Assembly (NCBI GenBank): GCA_030847615.1
Contig: JAUMIR010000005.1
Location: forward strand, 114,295,116 to 114,359,115
Origin: Gambelia wislizenii
Lineage: Eukaryota > Chordata > Lepidosauria > Squamata > Crotaphytidae
Direction: 5' to 3'
DNA: 64,000 bases
Of this stretch, positions 1-10,699 are shown piece by piece. Made by a program: the position numbers and the translations under genes. Within the stretch, counting starts at the first letter, position 1, and every line of letters starts with the position of its first letter. The notes beneath the pieces are model-generated. The model was given only the letters and a program-made list of their open reading frames with translations, searched no databases and was not told the DNA's origin.

Positions 1-219
1 CAGTTAGTACTGGTATACATAGATTAAAAGATCCCTACAGTTACCCTCCTCTCACAAGCGTACAGTTTGAGCTAATAATTCCCCCATCTAGAGTTTGATA
101 TCATGGGTGGGTCTCAAAGCACCCCCACCTCTTAGGGTAACAGTATACAGACATTATAAAGCCTATATAAGAATGTGCCCAGACTATGTAATGTCTAAAT
201 GGTGTGATGATCCTCTACT

Positions 220-441
220 GGGGTGCATCTACACTGTAGAAATAATGCAGTTTGACAGCACTTTAAGTGACAGAGCTCATCCTATGGAATCCTGGGATCC
301 ATGGTTTTACAGGGTCTTTAGCCTTTTCTACCAAAGAGTGCTGGTGCCTCACAAAATTACAAATCCCGGGAATCTGTAGGATGGAGCCATGGCAGTTAAA
401 GTGATGCCAAACTGCATTATTTCTACAGTGCAGATGTACCC
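220..441. mobile_element. hAT-like MITE with terminal inverted repeats
   Basis: The ends are inverted copies: GGGGTGCATCTACACTGTAG at the left, and the reverse complement of the right end reads GGGTACATCTGCACTGTAG. Both continue into a shared 'aaataatgcagttt' segment. There is no coding capacity. The interior contains the phrase 'cctgggatcc...ttttacagggtctttagcc', which reappears in the related element at 37233. The type is a short non-autonomous DNA transposon; the hAT assignment is inferred from terminal style. The element directly abuts the next one (starting at 445). Confidence 0.7.
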
Positions 442-444
442 TTA

Positions 445-1051
445 GGAGATTATCAGATGCATCAAAAATTGTGTGATAACCTGCCATGAGATCACAAAAG
501 GGCTCCCTTATCAGATGATGCTGTGCCCCAATATTCTGCAAGCATTCTGCTACTGTTACAGGGGAGTTCTTTCTTATTGTCAGGGAGTCAAAAATTTGAT
601 CTCCCATAGTGTTTGTCTTCTGAATTTTTGTGTGTGAGAGAAGGTGCCCCATTCTGTTGGCATGATTCCAGTGTCAATGGGTGGTCCCACCAGAATACTT
701 CCAGGTGCAAACGGGAAAACTAGGTACCATATGCTCTTTTTATGAACCTCCCTATATTACTTGCAAGTATCTAAATGTGTATCTGTGCTTTTCTGAATAT
801 TTTCCTTTTTAAAAATTTTTTGGTGTTTGGAGGCTTTTTAGCACGCTCGCATCTTCTCACAAGATGTGCCGAAATCTCGTTCACAGAGAAACACAGAAGT
901 AAGTGGCACGAGGGCTTGTATGTCTGGATTCTCAGGTGATTTTGTATCATTATCATGGCAGCATGCAAAAACATGTGTCATTGTGCCAGAACACAAACAG
1001 TGTAAAATATAGTGCCATAATAATGTTTTAGGCACTTGTCTGATAATCTCC
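445..1051 (+). mobile_element. PIF/Harbinger-like non-autonomous DNA transposon, copy 1
   Basis: The ends are inverted: GGAGATTATCAGA at the left and TCTGATAATCTCC at the right. The flanking trinucleotides are TTA and TGA, compatible with a decayed 3-bp target duplication. The interior aligns throughout with the copy at 17891-18480, sharing for example 'ttccagtgtcaatgggtgg' and 'atatagtgccataataatg'. No transposase frame is visible. The 3-bp duplication and TIR style suggest PIF/Harbinger; this is inferred from structure alone. Confidence 0.7.
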
Positions 1052-1529
1052 TGAGTGTGTCTAAGTGCATAAACTGATAGTTTTGCTCTAGTAAATGGCT
1101 AGACAGGCTATAAATCCACCTGTTTATTCTTCTGTCATAAAATATCCTGTAGGTCCAAAGCTTAAGAGCATTTCAAGGAAAATGTTGATGTTAATCTGCA
1201 CACTGGGAAAAATTGTTATTTACAAACTTGGGAGATCAGGTGATCAAGACAGTAAAGTAGAGGCAAATCTATATAATGGCAGGTTAGTGGACACAGGGCC
1301 AAAAACCTTCAATCCCTCTATAAAGAGACAAGGGTCCAGGAACTTTATTTGTTTCACAAGCAGTCTGCCAATGTTAAGAAATTTATAAGATGAGCCTCTA
1401 GAAACATTTCTTTCCCACCATATTTTAAATAATGCATGTGTCGGCAAAATAGCCCTTTTTATCAAATTCTGCCACAATACTGTGAAAAAGCAGCCTTGTA
1501 CTTCCACTTTGGCAGATGCGCGTGATCTC

Positions 1530-2252
1530 AGTGATTCTCGCAAGAAGACACGAGCATGCTTAAAAGTTGATAAACAGCTAAATTAAAAAAACAAGATGAA
1601 CACATAAGCAGTGAAACACACTTTAAAACTTGGCTGCAAAATGGGGCATAAAAAGAGCATCCCATACCTAGTTTTCACGTTCTCTCCCAGAAGTGTTCTG
1701 GTGGGGACCACCCTTTGATGCTGGAATTGTGCCAGCAGAATGGGGTGTGGTTTCAGACACTTGCAATTACATGAAAAAAACACCATGGTCGGTCAATTGA
1801 CAGTTTGGCCCATCAATAAAAAAGAATGCCTTATTTACAGCACAAAGATGTGAAAGCACGACGTTGTGCAAAATGGGCATCCTTTTGTATTCATTGGGCA
1901 TTGTTATAGGACATTTTCGGATGCATGAAATATACCGCAAGCAGCCTCGTCACGTTGCGAGGCTGCTGCGCTGCAGAGCGTCCATTTTGTATGACGCTCG
2001 CCCCTGGCAGTACTGTTGTGGTACCGCGGGGAGAGTTGAGCATCATATTTCCTTGATTTTTAAGCACAAAAGTTGATCGTGCTTAAAAATCGAGGAAATA
2101 TGATGCTCAACTCTCCCTGCGGTACCGCAACAGTACCGCCAGGGGTGAGCATCATACGAAATGGACGCTCTGCAGCACAGCAGCCTCGCAATGCGACGAG
2201 GCTGCTTGCGGTATATTTCATAGTGCCATATTTAGCATGTCTGATTAAGTCC
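1530..2252 (-). mobile_element. PIF/Harbinger-like element, inverted copy hosting a palindrome
   Basis: The interior (about 1620-1760) is the reverse complement of the internal part of the 445-1051 element (for example 'gcataaaaagagcatccca' and 'gtgttctggtggggaccacc'). The right end 'tctgattaagtcc' at 2240-2252 is a diverged family terminus followed by TAA. The left boundary is unclear because the sequence before about 1530 no longer aligns by eye. The segment is interrupted by the 297-bp palindrome described separately. Confidence 0.5.
1925..2221. repeat. Near-perfect 143-bp-arm palindrome (foldback element)
   Basis: Arms 1925-2067 and 2079-2221 are reverse complements around an 11-nt loop (2068-2078). 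I count 10 mismatches over 143 positions. Every one is a transition at a CpG site (CG in one arm, TG or CA in the other). The arms are CpG-rich, unlike surrounding DNA. This is the structure of a foldback-type MITE with almost no loop, or of a young inverted duplication. There is no open frame of interest. It sits inside a Harbinger-like element. Confidence 0.9.
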
Positions 2253-2255
2253 TAA

Positions 2256-3410
2256 GTCTGAGGTGAAAATCCAGTGCTGAGAAATGAAAGTAAATGATGT
2301 CTAGGAAAAAAACTGTCAGGTAGTTTGTAAAGAAAATAATAAGACAATAAAAAAAATAGAGCGCAAAATACCCACAACATTTAGGCTGAAAAAGCACAGA
2401 ATCACACATAGTCATAATGTAGGAAATTCCTTATGAAAAGAAAAGAATTGCCATATGCAGAAAAAAGGTTCTTAGAACAGAGACTACAAGAGCAACAGCA
2501 CAGAACAGGTGTCAGGAACAAATTAACAGGAAAACAGAGATGGGAAAGAGTGTATAAGATATCAGTACAGATAGAAAAGAAAGAGGCATCCATAACAAAA
2601 ACAAGCTGAGAAAAGTGCCCATCTTTTTTTTATTCATTTATTTTAGTTGTTCAATTAACAATTAAATTTCCAAGAAGTAGAAAAAATTCTCAGCTATTAC
2701 ACTTTGTATTTTTTCCCCTTGAATTACATGCATATTCTATAATGTTTAATCATGCTTAATGATATCTCTAGGCTCCACTTCCTGTGTAGGTAGGTCCCAG
2801 GTTTTGATTCTGAAATTTCAGGACATGGGACACTTGCGACCTGGCAATCCTGTATAATAGAGTAACCAGGCTTCAAGGAATTTCTATGCTTCTCCAGGTG
2901 AGGAAATGACTCACCAACAGTACTAGAAGGGAATGTTTGATTTTTGTTTGTGACTAAGTGGAGATGGACATATTTCCAACTGATGCCAGGATTCACTAAC
3001 TCCACATGAAGTGTTTGGGTATCTGATGTGTTTGCACAAATATCAGCAAACCAAAATGCCAGAAGTGTAGAGTGGGGGCTGAGGAAAAAGCTACTGTGTA
3101 CATGATTTTGCATTTAGTGTGCCAGCTGAGGCAAAGCAGAGAGAGGAGGCCAATGCCATAACATGTTAACCTTCTTGTTACATAAGCCCTGGAAACATCA
3201 GCAATTCCTGGCCTAGAAAAAGCTCTCAGGGACTGTCACTGAGCCTTCCACAAATCCTAGCTGCAGAACAGGGCATGTAAAAACTCTCCATGTATCCTTT
3301 GAAGCTCCATGGGATGAGAATCCTAGCAGAAATTATGGCAGTTGGCACATTTGTTTGCTTTCGCAGACATTAAAAAATTAGTTGCCCCCAGTTCTAAAAT
3401 CCCATATTAT
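2256..3410. other. No recognised feature
   Basis: AT-rich sequence without a convincing gene or a repeat family I can name. The open frames here (for example minus 2724-3113) lack recognisable motifs and show no coding-like composition. Confidence 0.5.
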
Positions 3411-3662
3411 GTAGGTCCTCCCTCTTTATCCACAGAATCAATATCCATGGTTTCAGTTATCCATGGCTGAAAAAATAGGGACACATACCATAAAGTTATG
3501 CTGGAAAATGCCTAGAGAGCTGCCCTCTCTTGGAATCACTAGGTCCTCCAATGCAACTCTATGGTATGTTTGTACTAGAAGTCCTTTATTCTAATAGGGT
3601 TTGCTATTATCTGTGATTTCACTTCTAAACTGTAAGTCCAGGATATAGGGGGTGACTTGTAG
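3411..3662. mobile_element. Possible Tigger-like MITE
   Basis: The left end 'gtaggtcctccctctttatcc' and the reverse complement of the right end 'ctacaagtcaccccctatatcc' resemble each other. Near the left end the phrase 'atccatggtttcagttatcc' resembles mammalian MER6/Tigger termini, from memory. No transposase is present. The ends are imperfect and no clear TA target duplication was resolved, so confidence is low. Confidence 0.35.
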
Positions 3663-4297
3663 TTTTACCAGATTCTAGGCCCATTTAACCTAGGGGAAAG
3701 AATATTTCAAAATATTTAAGAAAATGAGTTTCTTGAGTTTTGGGAACCCTTGATGAGGAAAATACTATACGGGAAGACGCTTTGGAACTTATGTGTGGCA
3801 GAGAAACATATAGAAAACAGCATTTTCCTAGCAAAATGGTAAAATTATTCATTTTTGCCTGCAAGAACAAAATTAACAAAGATTTCCATCTCTAACCAGA
3901 TTCCCCTCATGCCCATTTCCATAATCAGCTGATCCAGAAGCAATTCCCAACCCAACTCCTTTCCCAACTCCTTTCCCAACCTTTCCCTGCCTTTCCTATG
4001 TGACATTACAAGGAACCTTCCCTGGGAATCACAAAGGATGTGGGTTTTAACCTCAAAAACTCAGGGAATGTTAAGCTGCTGCACTGGAGACCCTATGAAA
4101 TAGCTCTCTTTGAAGATACTGTTCATGTGCTTTGTCTTTGAGAAGCAACCTACAAGCACGTCATGTGAGTGAATTGAAAGGAACAGTTTAATTTTTGTAG
4201 TATAAGCCTGAATCCATGATCTCATCAAGGGCCAGAAGAACAGTAGGGAGAATTCTCTGTTTAGTTGCACTTTCCCCTTCTTCCTGTCCTAGGAAAT

Positions 4298-4645
4298 TAT
4301 CACACTACACTGTTATAGTTCTATTATTCCACTTTAACTGCTAAGGCTGCCTCCTGTGGAATCCTGGGATTTGCAGTTTTGGGGGGGCATTTAGAACTCT
4401 CAGCCAGAGTTCTAGGGCCTCTTAACTATACTAAACTACAAACCCCAGAATTCCACAGGAGGCAGCCATAGCAGTTAAAATGTAATAAGAGCACTATAAC
4501 AGTGTAGTGTGATACAAGTTGTGTTTAGTGAAGCTCTAAGGCCTCACTAAACTACAAATCCCAGAATTCCACAGGAGGCAGCCATAGCACTTAAAGTGCA
4601 ATAATAGCACTATAACAGTGTAGTGTGATACAAGTTGTGTTTGGC
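4298..4645. mobile_element. hAT-like foldback MITE with tandemly duplicated right half
   Basis: The left end 'tatcacactacactgttat' is the inverted copy of 'ataacagtgtagtgtgata' at the right (ending 4514). The two halves form a long hairpin through 'cctgtggaatcctgggattt' and its complement. The right half is then repeated in tandem (about 4413-4528 and 4529-4645), giving a second copy of the terminus ending near 4630. No coding sequence. Confidence 0.7.
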
Positions 4646-5240
4646 TTTTCCGATGAATTAAAAATATAAAATTAAATAGACTATTTTAAAAAATAGCCTT
4701 GTAGATGATGCCTCATCACCATATATACTATGATACTAGAATAAAGTGGTGTTTTCCCTATTTTGTTTTTTCTAAAAAAAAAATAAAATAATAAGATTAT
4801 GTATCTCATCCTAGAATATGCTCTCTGGGAATGTTGGAGACAGATTCATTCCCCATTCCAAAACAGATTGCATGGATATTATAAATCTTTACAGAAACAG
4901 GCCTCATGATTTCCACTAGAGACTTAGGCAATTTCATGTAAGAGTTATATTTGGATGTCTATATAGGAAACATCTATAAAATATGTTACATTCTTACGCA
5001 TTTCCTCCTTTTTGCAATTTACCTGTTTTTAATCAATAGCAAATAACTCTTTTGTCATAGTATTGCCACACCTTCCTCCTCTTTGATTCATGCTGTGCTT
5101 TATGGGCATTTCCTAAGATCAATACTGGTACAGCTAGTGTGATGAAATTGGTCTAGATTTCATATCTGCCAGACATACCTCAACCCTACTTCCTCACTGG
5201 AGCAGATACAGTTTTAACAGGATTATATTTCACACCCACT

Positions 5241-5710
5241 CAGGGCTAGTCTACACAAGGAGGTGGGAAACCACAACCCACCCCCCCTGAATCTGGCATG
5301 ATAAGACCACATGGCGTACAGCCTTATCCCCTAATCTGGCATGATAAGGCCACATGATGTATGGCATGATCTGCACCATACTCAGGATATTACCACCTTA
5401 ACCCAGGTTTTAAAAACTCAGTTTTTTACTCTGAAGTTTGCTGGAAACTCCACTGTTGCCTTTAGTCTGAACAATGGATTTGCCCTGGATTGCAAGGGGG
5501 GAGGAGGTAGGACAGATTGCTGCCTGGCAGGTGCCACCATTTCCCTCAATGTCTGGCCCAGTTCCCAGCCTAGAATGTTGAAGAAAGGTTTTTCCTTCCT
5601 TGGCGCCACCACCAGAGGCATGCAGTCACTGGCTCTGAGGCAAATGAGGTCCCCAGCCATGTGATCTGGGACTCCATTTTGGACTTTTGCCCCTAGTGTA
5701 GACAAGCCTG
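5241..5710. mobile_element. hAT-like non-autonomous transposon, 470 bp
   Basis: The left end CAGGGCTAGTCTACAC and the reverse complement of the right end CAGGCTTGTCTACAC define the inverted repeats. I could not match an 8-bp target duplication. Two overlapping open frames (plus 5341-5664, minus 5418-5921) show no motif and are treated as chance. The ends are of the same general type as the elements at 8823, 29521, 48701 and 57700. Confidence 0.6.
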
Positions 5711-5731
5711 AGAAACAAAGAGGCAGACATA

Positions 5732-6272
5732 GGACTTTCTCAGATGTTCTCCTTAAAACATTCTTTTGCTGGCATAAAAAATCCATTTTTATGCTGGCAA
5801 AAGAATGCCCCCCACCACTGCACTTACCTTCTCTCCCAGCAGAAGGCTTCCCCAGCAATAAAGAGGAAGTGAATGAAGTCCCATTCACTTCCTCCTTTGA
5901 AATCCCACAAGAATGTATCATGCAGGAAATTCAAACATAAAAAATAAAACATTAAAAGTGAAAAAAGCACATACACACATTTTAAAACGTTTAATAAAGT
6001 ATGTCAGTTACCTGGATGTTGTGATCTCACCTGGAAGCATTCACACTGGACCAGCCATTGACACTGCATTCATGTGAGTTAAATGGCCTGAGGTTTCACA
6101 TGCTGACAATGCTGACACCAAAACAGGATGGGCAATGAATTCATGGCTTATCCTGCCAAAAGAAAGAAACACCACAAGAAGGACAGCAGAACACAATAGG
6201 ACAGTATTGTGTGATATTGGTGTCCTTTTGCATTCTGCTGTCATTATTCTGGCACCACATCTGATAATTTCC
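5732..6272 (+). mobile_element. PIF/Harbinger-like element, family with GGACTT..TCAGA ends
   Basis: It begins GGACTTTCTCAGA and ends ATCTGATAATTTCC, flanked on both sides by ATA. Near the left end lies a hairpin made from 'ttcttttgctggcataaa' and its complement (5760-5805). The interior matches the element at 21129 ('tttttatgctggcaa', 'gacactgcattcatgtgag'), and more distantly the 445 and 17891 copies. No transposase. Confidence 0.6.
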
Positions 6273-6351
6273 ATAGCTAAGGGGATAAAACTGGAGCCAC
6301 TAATTATCTATAAAAGGCTTGGGTATGTACAGTAGGCCTGGGTATGTTTTC

Positions 6352-7040
6352 AACTCTTGGGTATGTATCCTCTCCCAGTGTGCTGATTAACTGCTCACAA
6401 AACACATCCAACCACTCACCACCCACATGCAAATTCCCTCTTCACCTCACAATCCACTCAATCTGCATCTATACCCCCAGCATCACAAGGGCTCCTCCCT
6501 CCTCTCACTCCCTGAGCCGCTCACCAGTCACAGGCTGCAACAGGAGCCAGGCAGTCAACTGGTAGAGATGGTGGGATGCTGCTGCTGACAATGCAATGTG
6601 ACCCAGGCAGTCAGCTGGTGGCATCAGCGGCCACAGCAGCCACAATGGTGGTAAGGCAACAGAGCAAGTCACCTTCAGCAATTCTGAGGAAAGTGTGGAA
6701 CACTGAGAAGGAGGAGGAGGAATTTAAATCAACCAGTCTACCTTACAAGGTTGTTGTGAGGTCTATTGGGCATTTTTGGGGAGTATTTTTAATGGCATAT
6801 GGTACACCAGGTCCAGCTAGTCTATAGAAATAAAACTCTCTGGTATGTTTCCTTTCCCAGTGTGCTGATTGACCGCTCACACAACCAATCCCCTCCCTCA
6901 GGCAATCACCACCCGCATGCAAATTTCCTCTCCACCTCACAATCCACTTCTGCCACTCAATCTGCATCTACACTCCCAGCCTCACAAGGGCCCCTCCCTC
7001 CTCTCACTCCCTCAGCCACTCACCACCCGCATGTAACACA
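6352..7040 (+). repeat. Direct duplication of a ~180-bp CT-rich unit
   Basis: Two diverged copies of one unit lie at about 6355-6530 and 6836-7030. Both read through 'cccagtgtgctgatt', 'ctcacaatccact' and 'acaagggc.cctccctcctc'. The sequence between them is unrelated CAG- and GGA-rich DNA. Open frames in both copies (6344-6565 and 6799-7065) come from the absence of stops in CT-rich DNA. The origin of the unit is unknown. Confidence 0.65.
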
Positions 7041-7559
7041 ATGCAATATTATTTTCCTAAAATAATAGCATGTAGCTGAACTCTGTGGACCTTTCAAATC
7101 TACTATAACAGTGTATGTTACACTGAGTCAGCTAGTTTTATTAAATTATTCATAAAACCCACTAACCCACAGAGTTTTCCTAGTGCAGAAAATGGCCGAA
7201 AACTTCCCAACCTTCCCCTCGCCATAAAGGGTGACTCACTTAGGCCCCTTTTCTTCACTGCATGTCAGCAACCAACCATTCCATACACACGATTTGCTAT
7301 TTCCCCAAATCTAAAGCTTTAAAGGGATACGTGTGCAGAGCTAACCCCAAGGACCATTTCTTTACCAGCATCTGGGTCCCATACAATCCTATGTACCATT
7401 TTTGCTATAAACCCTTCACTCAAGGCGCTTTCTAGGGGCTCATATATTCCGTAGTCAGTTACCATTCCACACTTCCCACTGTAGATGGGGCCAATCCCAT
7501 TACTTTGCTCCTCTTCCTCTCACCATGCCACCTAAAATGGCTATAAATCCACTCTGCAT

Positions 7560-8095
7560 GAAGATGTCCAAACCCTTGTCAGATAAATATACCCCCATCA
7601 CCTTGAAACAAATTAGAACATTCAAAGTTAATATCCAGGTGGGGCAAGAACACTCCTTTTAGCCAATGCATTCTTCATTTCCCAACTGATCTTTCATCTA
7701 CTGCTGTCCAAGTATCTAGGGTCCTCTTCCCCCTCCCTCCAAACCAAGAAAGGGGTAAGAGCCAACCAGACCATCACCACCACTGGCCACCTTGCCTTGA
7801 TCTCCTGAGAATCTACAAAGGCCTATATAATCAAGGGCTTGCCCTTCAAAAGGCCCAAATCATTTCCTTTCAGATGGATCACCAATATGTCTAGAGTGGA
7901 GTCAAGCTGCTCAGTTAAAAATATGGACATTAAACTACCACAGTGCATGCCTCTTCTCCCTAGCCACTACACTGTGCTCTTGCTGCTAAGTCTAACTGGC
8001 TGTCAATCACTATTCACTTCACACAGTTGGCAACCCAAAACATATAACTGCAGCCACACAGGAGAATATACACTCTCTCCACCTGTCTAAATTCT
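7560..8095 (-). pseudogene. SGNH/GDSL-type hydrolase remnant of N1
   Basis: Three blocks typical of the SGNH fold are legible on the minus strand. Block I-like is 'LLCGCSYMFW' near 8080-8050. The block III-like 'KGNDLGLLKG' has the Gly-Asn-Asp codons at 7859-7867. The block V-like 'GGIYLSDKGLDIF' lies near 7596-7560, with the usual Asp-x-x-His replaced. Stop codons separate them. Such a domain downstream of the recombinase is known in some vertebrate Ngaro elements; its role there is not established. Confidence 0.65.
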
Positions 8096-8765
8096 GTAAA
8101 AGAGACAATAATTAGCAGAACTATATAGCTCACTACTTTTCAGCCCTAGGCAGTGGCTGGAATCCACTAAATCAGTTCTGAATGATTAACCTAGACTTAG
8201 GTATCCATAACTGTTTTGCATTAACAATCCCTAAATATTCCCTAGTTCAGGAGACTGTGAAAGTCCTCCAATGCCCACTTACTAGGCAGTAGGCACTGTG
8301 ATGGAAGGGAGGTTGTTCCCCTGTTGATCATGAATCAGCTGACTGATGATCCTACACAACCCCCTTATGTGAATAATTTCTGATGCAAGGGGTGATTGCA
8401 ATAGGGATCCTACTTCTGTCACAGTATGTGGCCCACAGGAACGGACCAATGTTCCTCTAGATTTAGATGCTGGTGGAACACTGTAAATTCACCGAATAGC
8501 CTGCTATAGCTGGTCTTCATGGTCAGTACCAAGGCTAAATTTATTGCCCTCAAAGCCTCACCCCTCCAAGTGTCCAGTGTTTTTCCAGCATGACCTCTGC
8601 TACCACATGGGCCATAAATATAAGCTGCCTGAACTTCCCAACTTTCATGTTTCTAAAAGGCAACGCCAGTCTTGATCTCAGAGACATGGCAGGCAAGGTA
8701 CAGGATATTAAAACAGAGAGACGTCGCAAGGTAAACACCCTGACGAAGGCAATACATCTGCTTGA

Positions 8766-8808
8766 TTAAGGGGATTAATGACAGGGGATTAATGTTAGGG
8801 GATTAATG
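8766..8808 (+). repeat. Short tandem repeat, three units
   Basis: The unit 'aggggattaatg' occurs three times with slight variation, immediately before the hAT-like element boundary at 8823. Confidence 0.7.
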
Positions 8809-8822
8809 ACATGTACTATGAC

Positions 8823-9451
8823 CAGGGGCTCATCTACATGACAAAAAAATCCAGCAAGGATGTGGGCAGAATACCTTTAGTTTACATGAGCTCCTACCAA
8901 GATTTGCCATATCAAGAAGGGGGGGGGGCTGAAAACTCCACATAGAGTTTTCTCCACAATGGCTGTGATAATAGCTTTCGCTGTTTCTCACAATCTTTTT
9001 TAAAAAGTGCACAAAAATGCGCATAATAGGCCATCTGTACAACTGATTTGAAAAGGGGACACAGAAGAGCTGAAAGCTGATTGGTCATCGCTTGAAGGGG
9101 ACAGGCTTGCAAAGGAGAGCTTGCAATGCCAGAGCCGCCATTGTTGTTGTTTTTGCAGGTACGATTGATCAGTCGTCAAAGTGGCAGAGCAAAACTAAGA
9201 AGTTTCTTTTCAGCGGAAAACAGTTCTGCTGCATCTATCACTTTAAGGAAAAAAAGGGGGGGATGAATGGAGGGAGACTTCCCAGACTCAACTCACTCGA
9301 GGCCAGCATTCCCCCCACCCCTGTGGATGTAAACTGCAAAATATTCCCTTCCAAGCCTGCAAATGAGCTGTGGGCACAAATAGACACTGCAGCAAAAGGG
9401 AGGTAAAGCAATATTTTTCGCTATTAATTCTCCCATCTAACTCAGCCCCAG
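8823..9451. mobile_element. hAT-like element inserted in N1
   Basis: It begins CAGGGGCTCATCTACATG, and the reverse complement of its right end is CTGGGGCTGAGTTAGATG. The flanking octamers 'actatgac' and 'gttatcac' agree at 5 of 8 positions, a plausible decayed 8-bp duplication. It interrupts the RNase H to recombinase region of N1, so it is younger than that copy. The plus-strand open frame 9092-9406 inside it has no recognised motif. Confidence 0.6.
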
Positions 9452-9919
9452 GTTATCACAGCAAAATGGACTGCTGAGTCCATAGCCAGATAGCCACTAG
9501 AACAGGAAAAATTCTAAGAAGATCAGGTCATAGTTGATGCCTGCCTCCTCCTACTCTGGTGGCCAGACTGTGGTACACCATTGACCACTGAAAAATACCC
9601 CAAATCCCAAAAAGCAAACATGAAACTTGGCACCTAAGAGTAAATCCCTTCACCAAAAGGAATACCCTATTTCATCCCTTCATGAGCTGTTGCCATCAAA
9701 TCTTTCCTCGTCTCCACTCTCACCCTGAGTTGGGATACCCATTTTGTTGTGTCACATAAACCTTGCAAGAAAGCTGTCCTTGGAGCCACCAACTTTCAGG
9801 TGAAGTTTAGGTGGCCTACTAACTCCTTAAGCTCCCTGACTATAACTTTGCATCTCCTAACAAATGCCTATAACTGCTCTCTCATTAACTGCTTATCCTT
9901 GGGCAATCGACACAGCTGA

Positions 9920-10610
9920 GCAATTGAATTGATTTCTATTCCTAAGAAAGTAAGGGAAGTGAATGGGTCCTCCATTTTCTTCTGCACTTAGGGATTCCAA
10001 GTGATTCGGCCAACCTTGTGACATCCTACTTTAAATACCTGCACTACCCTGATGCACTGGGCCCTGCAAAGAGGAAATTATCTAGACAGTGCACAATGAA
10101 AGACAGCCCCAAGGTCTGTTGCAGCTCTCACTCAAGGAAAAAACCTAACTCTTGAAGCCAGTGCAAGAGACAGTGCAGACCACCAGCAGAACCATATCTA
10201 GATAGAGTTTTCCTCAGATTGGGAGCCCAGAAGCTCGTGTATAGAATGTATCAGCAGCAGAAGGAAAGCTGACTTTCCATCTCACTTGCCCAGCTTGGTA
10301 CCTCTTCCACATTGTCATCCCACCTATGTTGTGGCATTGAAGGAAGTGTACCAAACTATGCAAATATTATTCAGAATAGTATAATTTACTGATTCATCTT
10401 TCAGGGGAGTGGAATGGTAAATTGAACAAAATTCTGCAGGGGATGGAACTCCAAGTGTTGGAAGACTAGAAAATGGTCCTGCAAAACTATCTTTGATAAA
10501 TTCTTTGGCCATCTTGGTGTCAGGAGTTAGAGACTGAACTCCTTGTACACCCACCTGTAACCAACACTTGGCTCTAACTACCAATTCTAAATACTTCCAT
10601 AGCCTCATAT
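9920..10610 (-). pseudogene. Reverse transcriptase remnant of N1
   Basis: The open segment 10324-10608 contains a 'SVNYTILNNICIVWYTSFN' stretch. It corresponds to the RT region of N2 around 15540-15610. Further on, near 9950-9880, the minus-strand frame reads 'FLGIEINSIAQLCRLPKDK' and then 'ELVGHLNF', which match 'FLDIEIDTVNQLCHLAEPK' and 'LLGHLNF' in N2. The frame is broken many times. In this order the domain makes cDNA from element RNA; this copy cannot. Confidence 0.7.
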
Positions 10611-10699
10611 TATCTAATATAAATGGTGTCTATTTGCCTTTGAATGGAATTTTATACTTGAACTCAAATACTCAGCAGCCTCTTTCTCAGAGTAGGCAT

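Noticed and set aside
1925..2221. Palindrome as a CRISPR-like or Rho-independent terminator structure
   Set aside because: The surroundings are clearly a eukaryotic repeat landscape and the arms are far too long. A foldback element or inverted duplication is the simpler explanation.
5418..5921. 167-aa minus-strand open frame
   Set aside because: It crosses the boundary of two DNA transposons and shows no motif; an overlapping plus frame is equally open.
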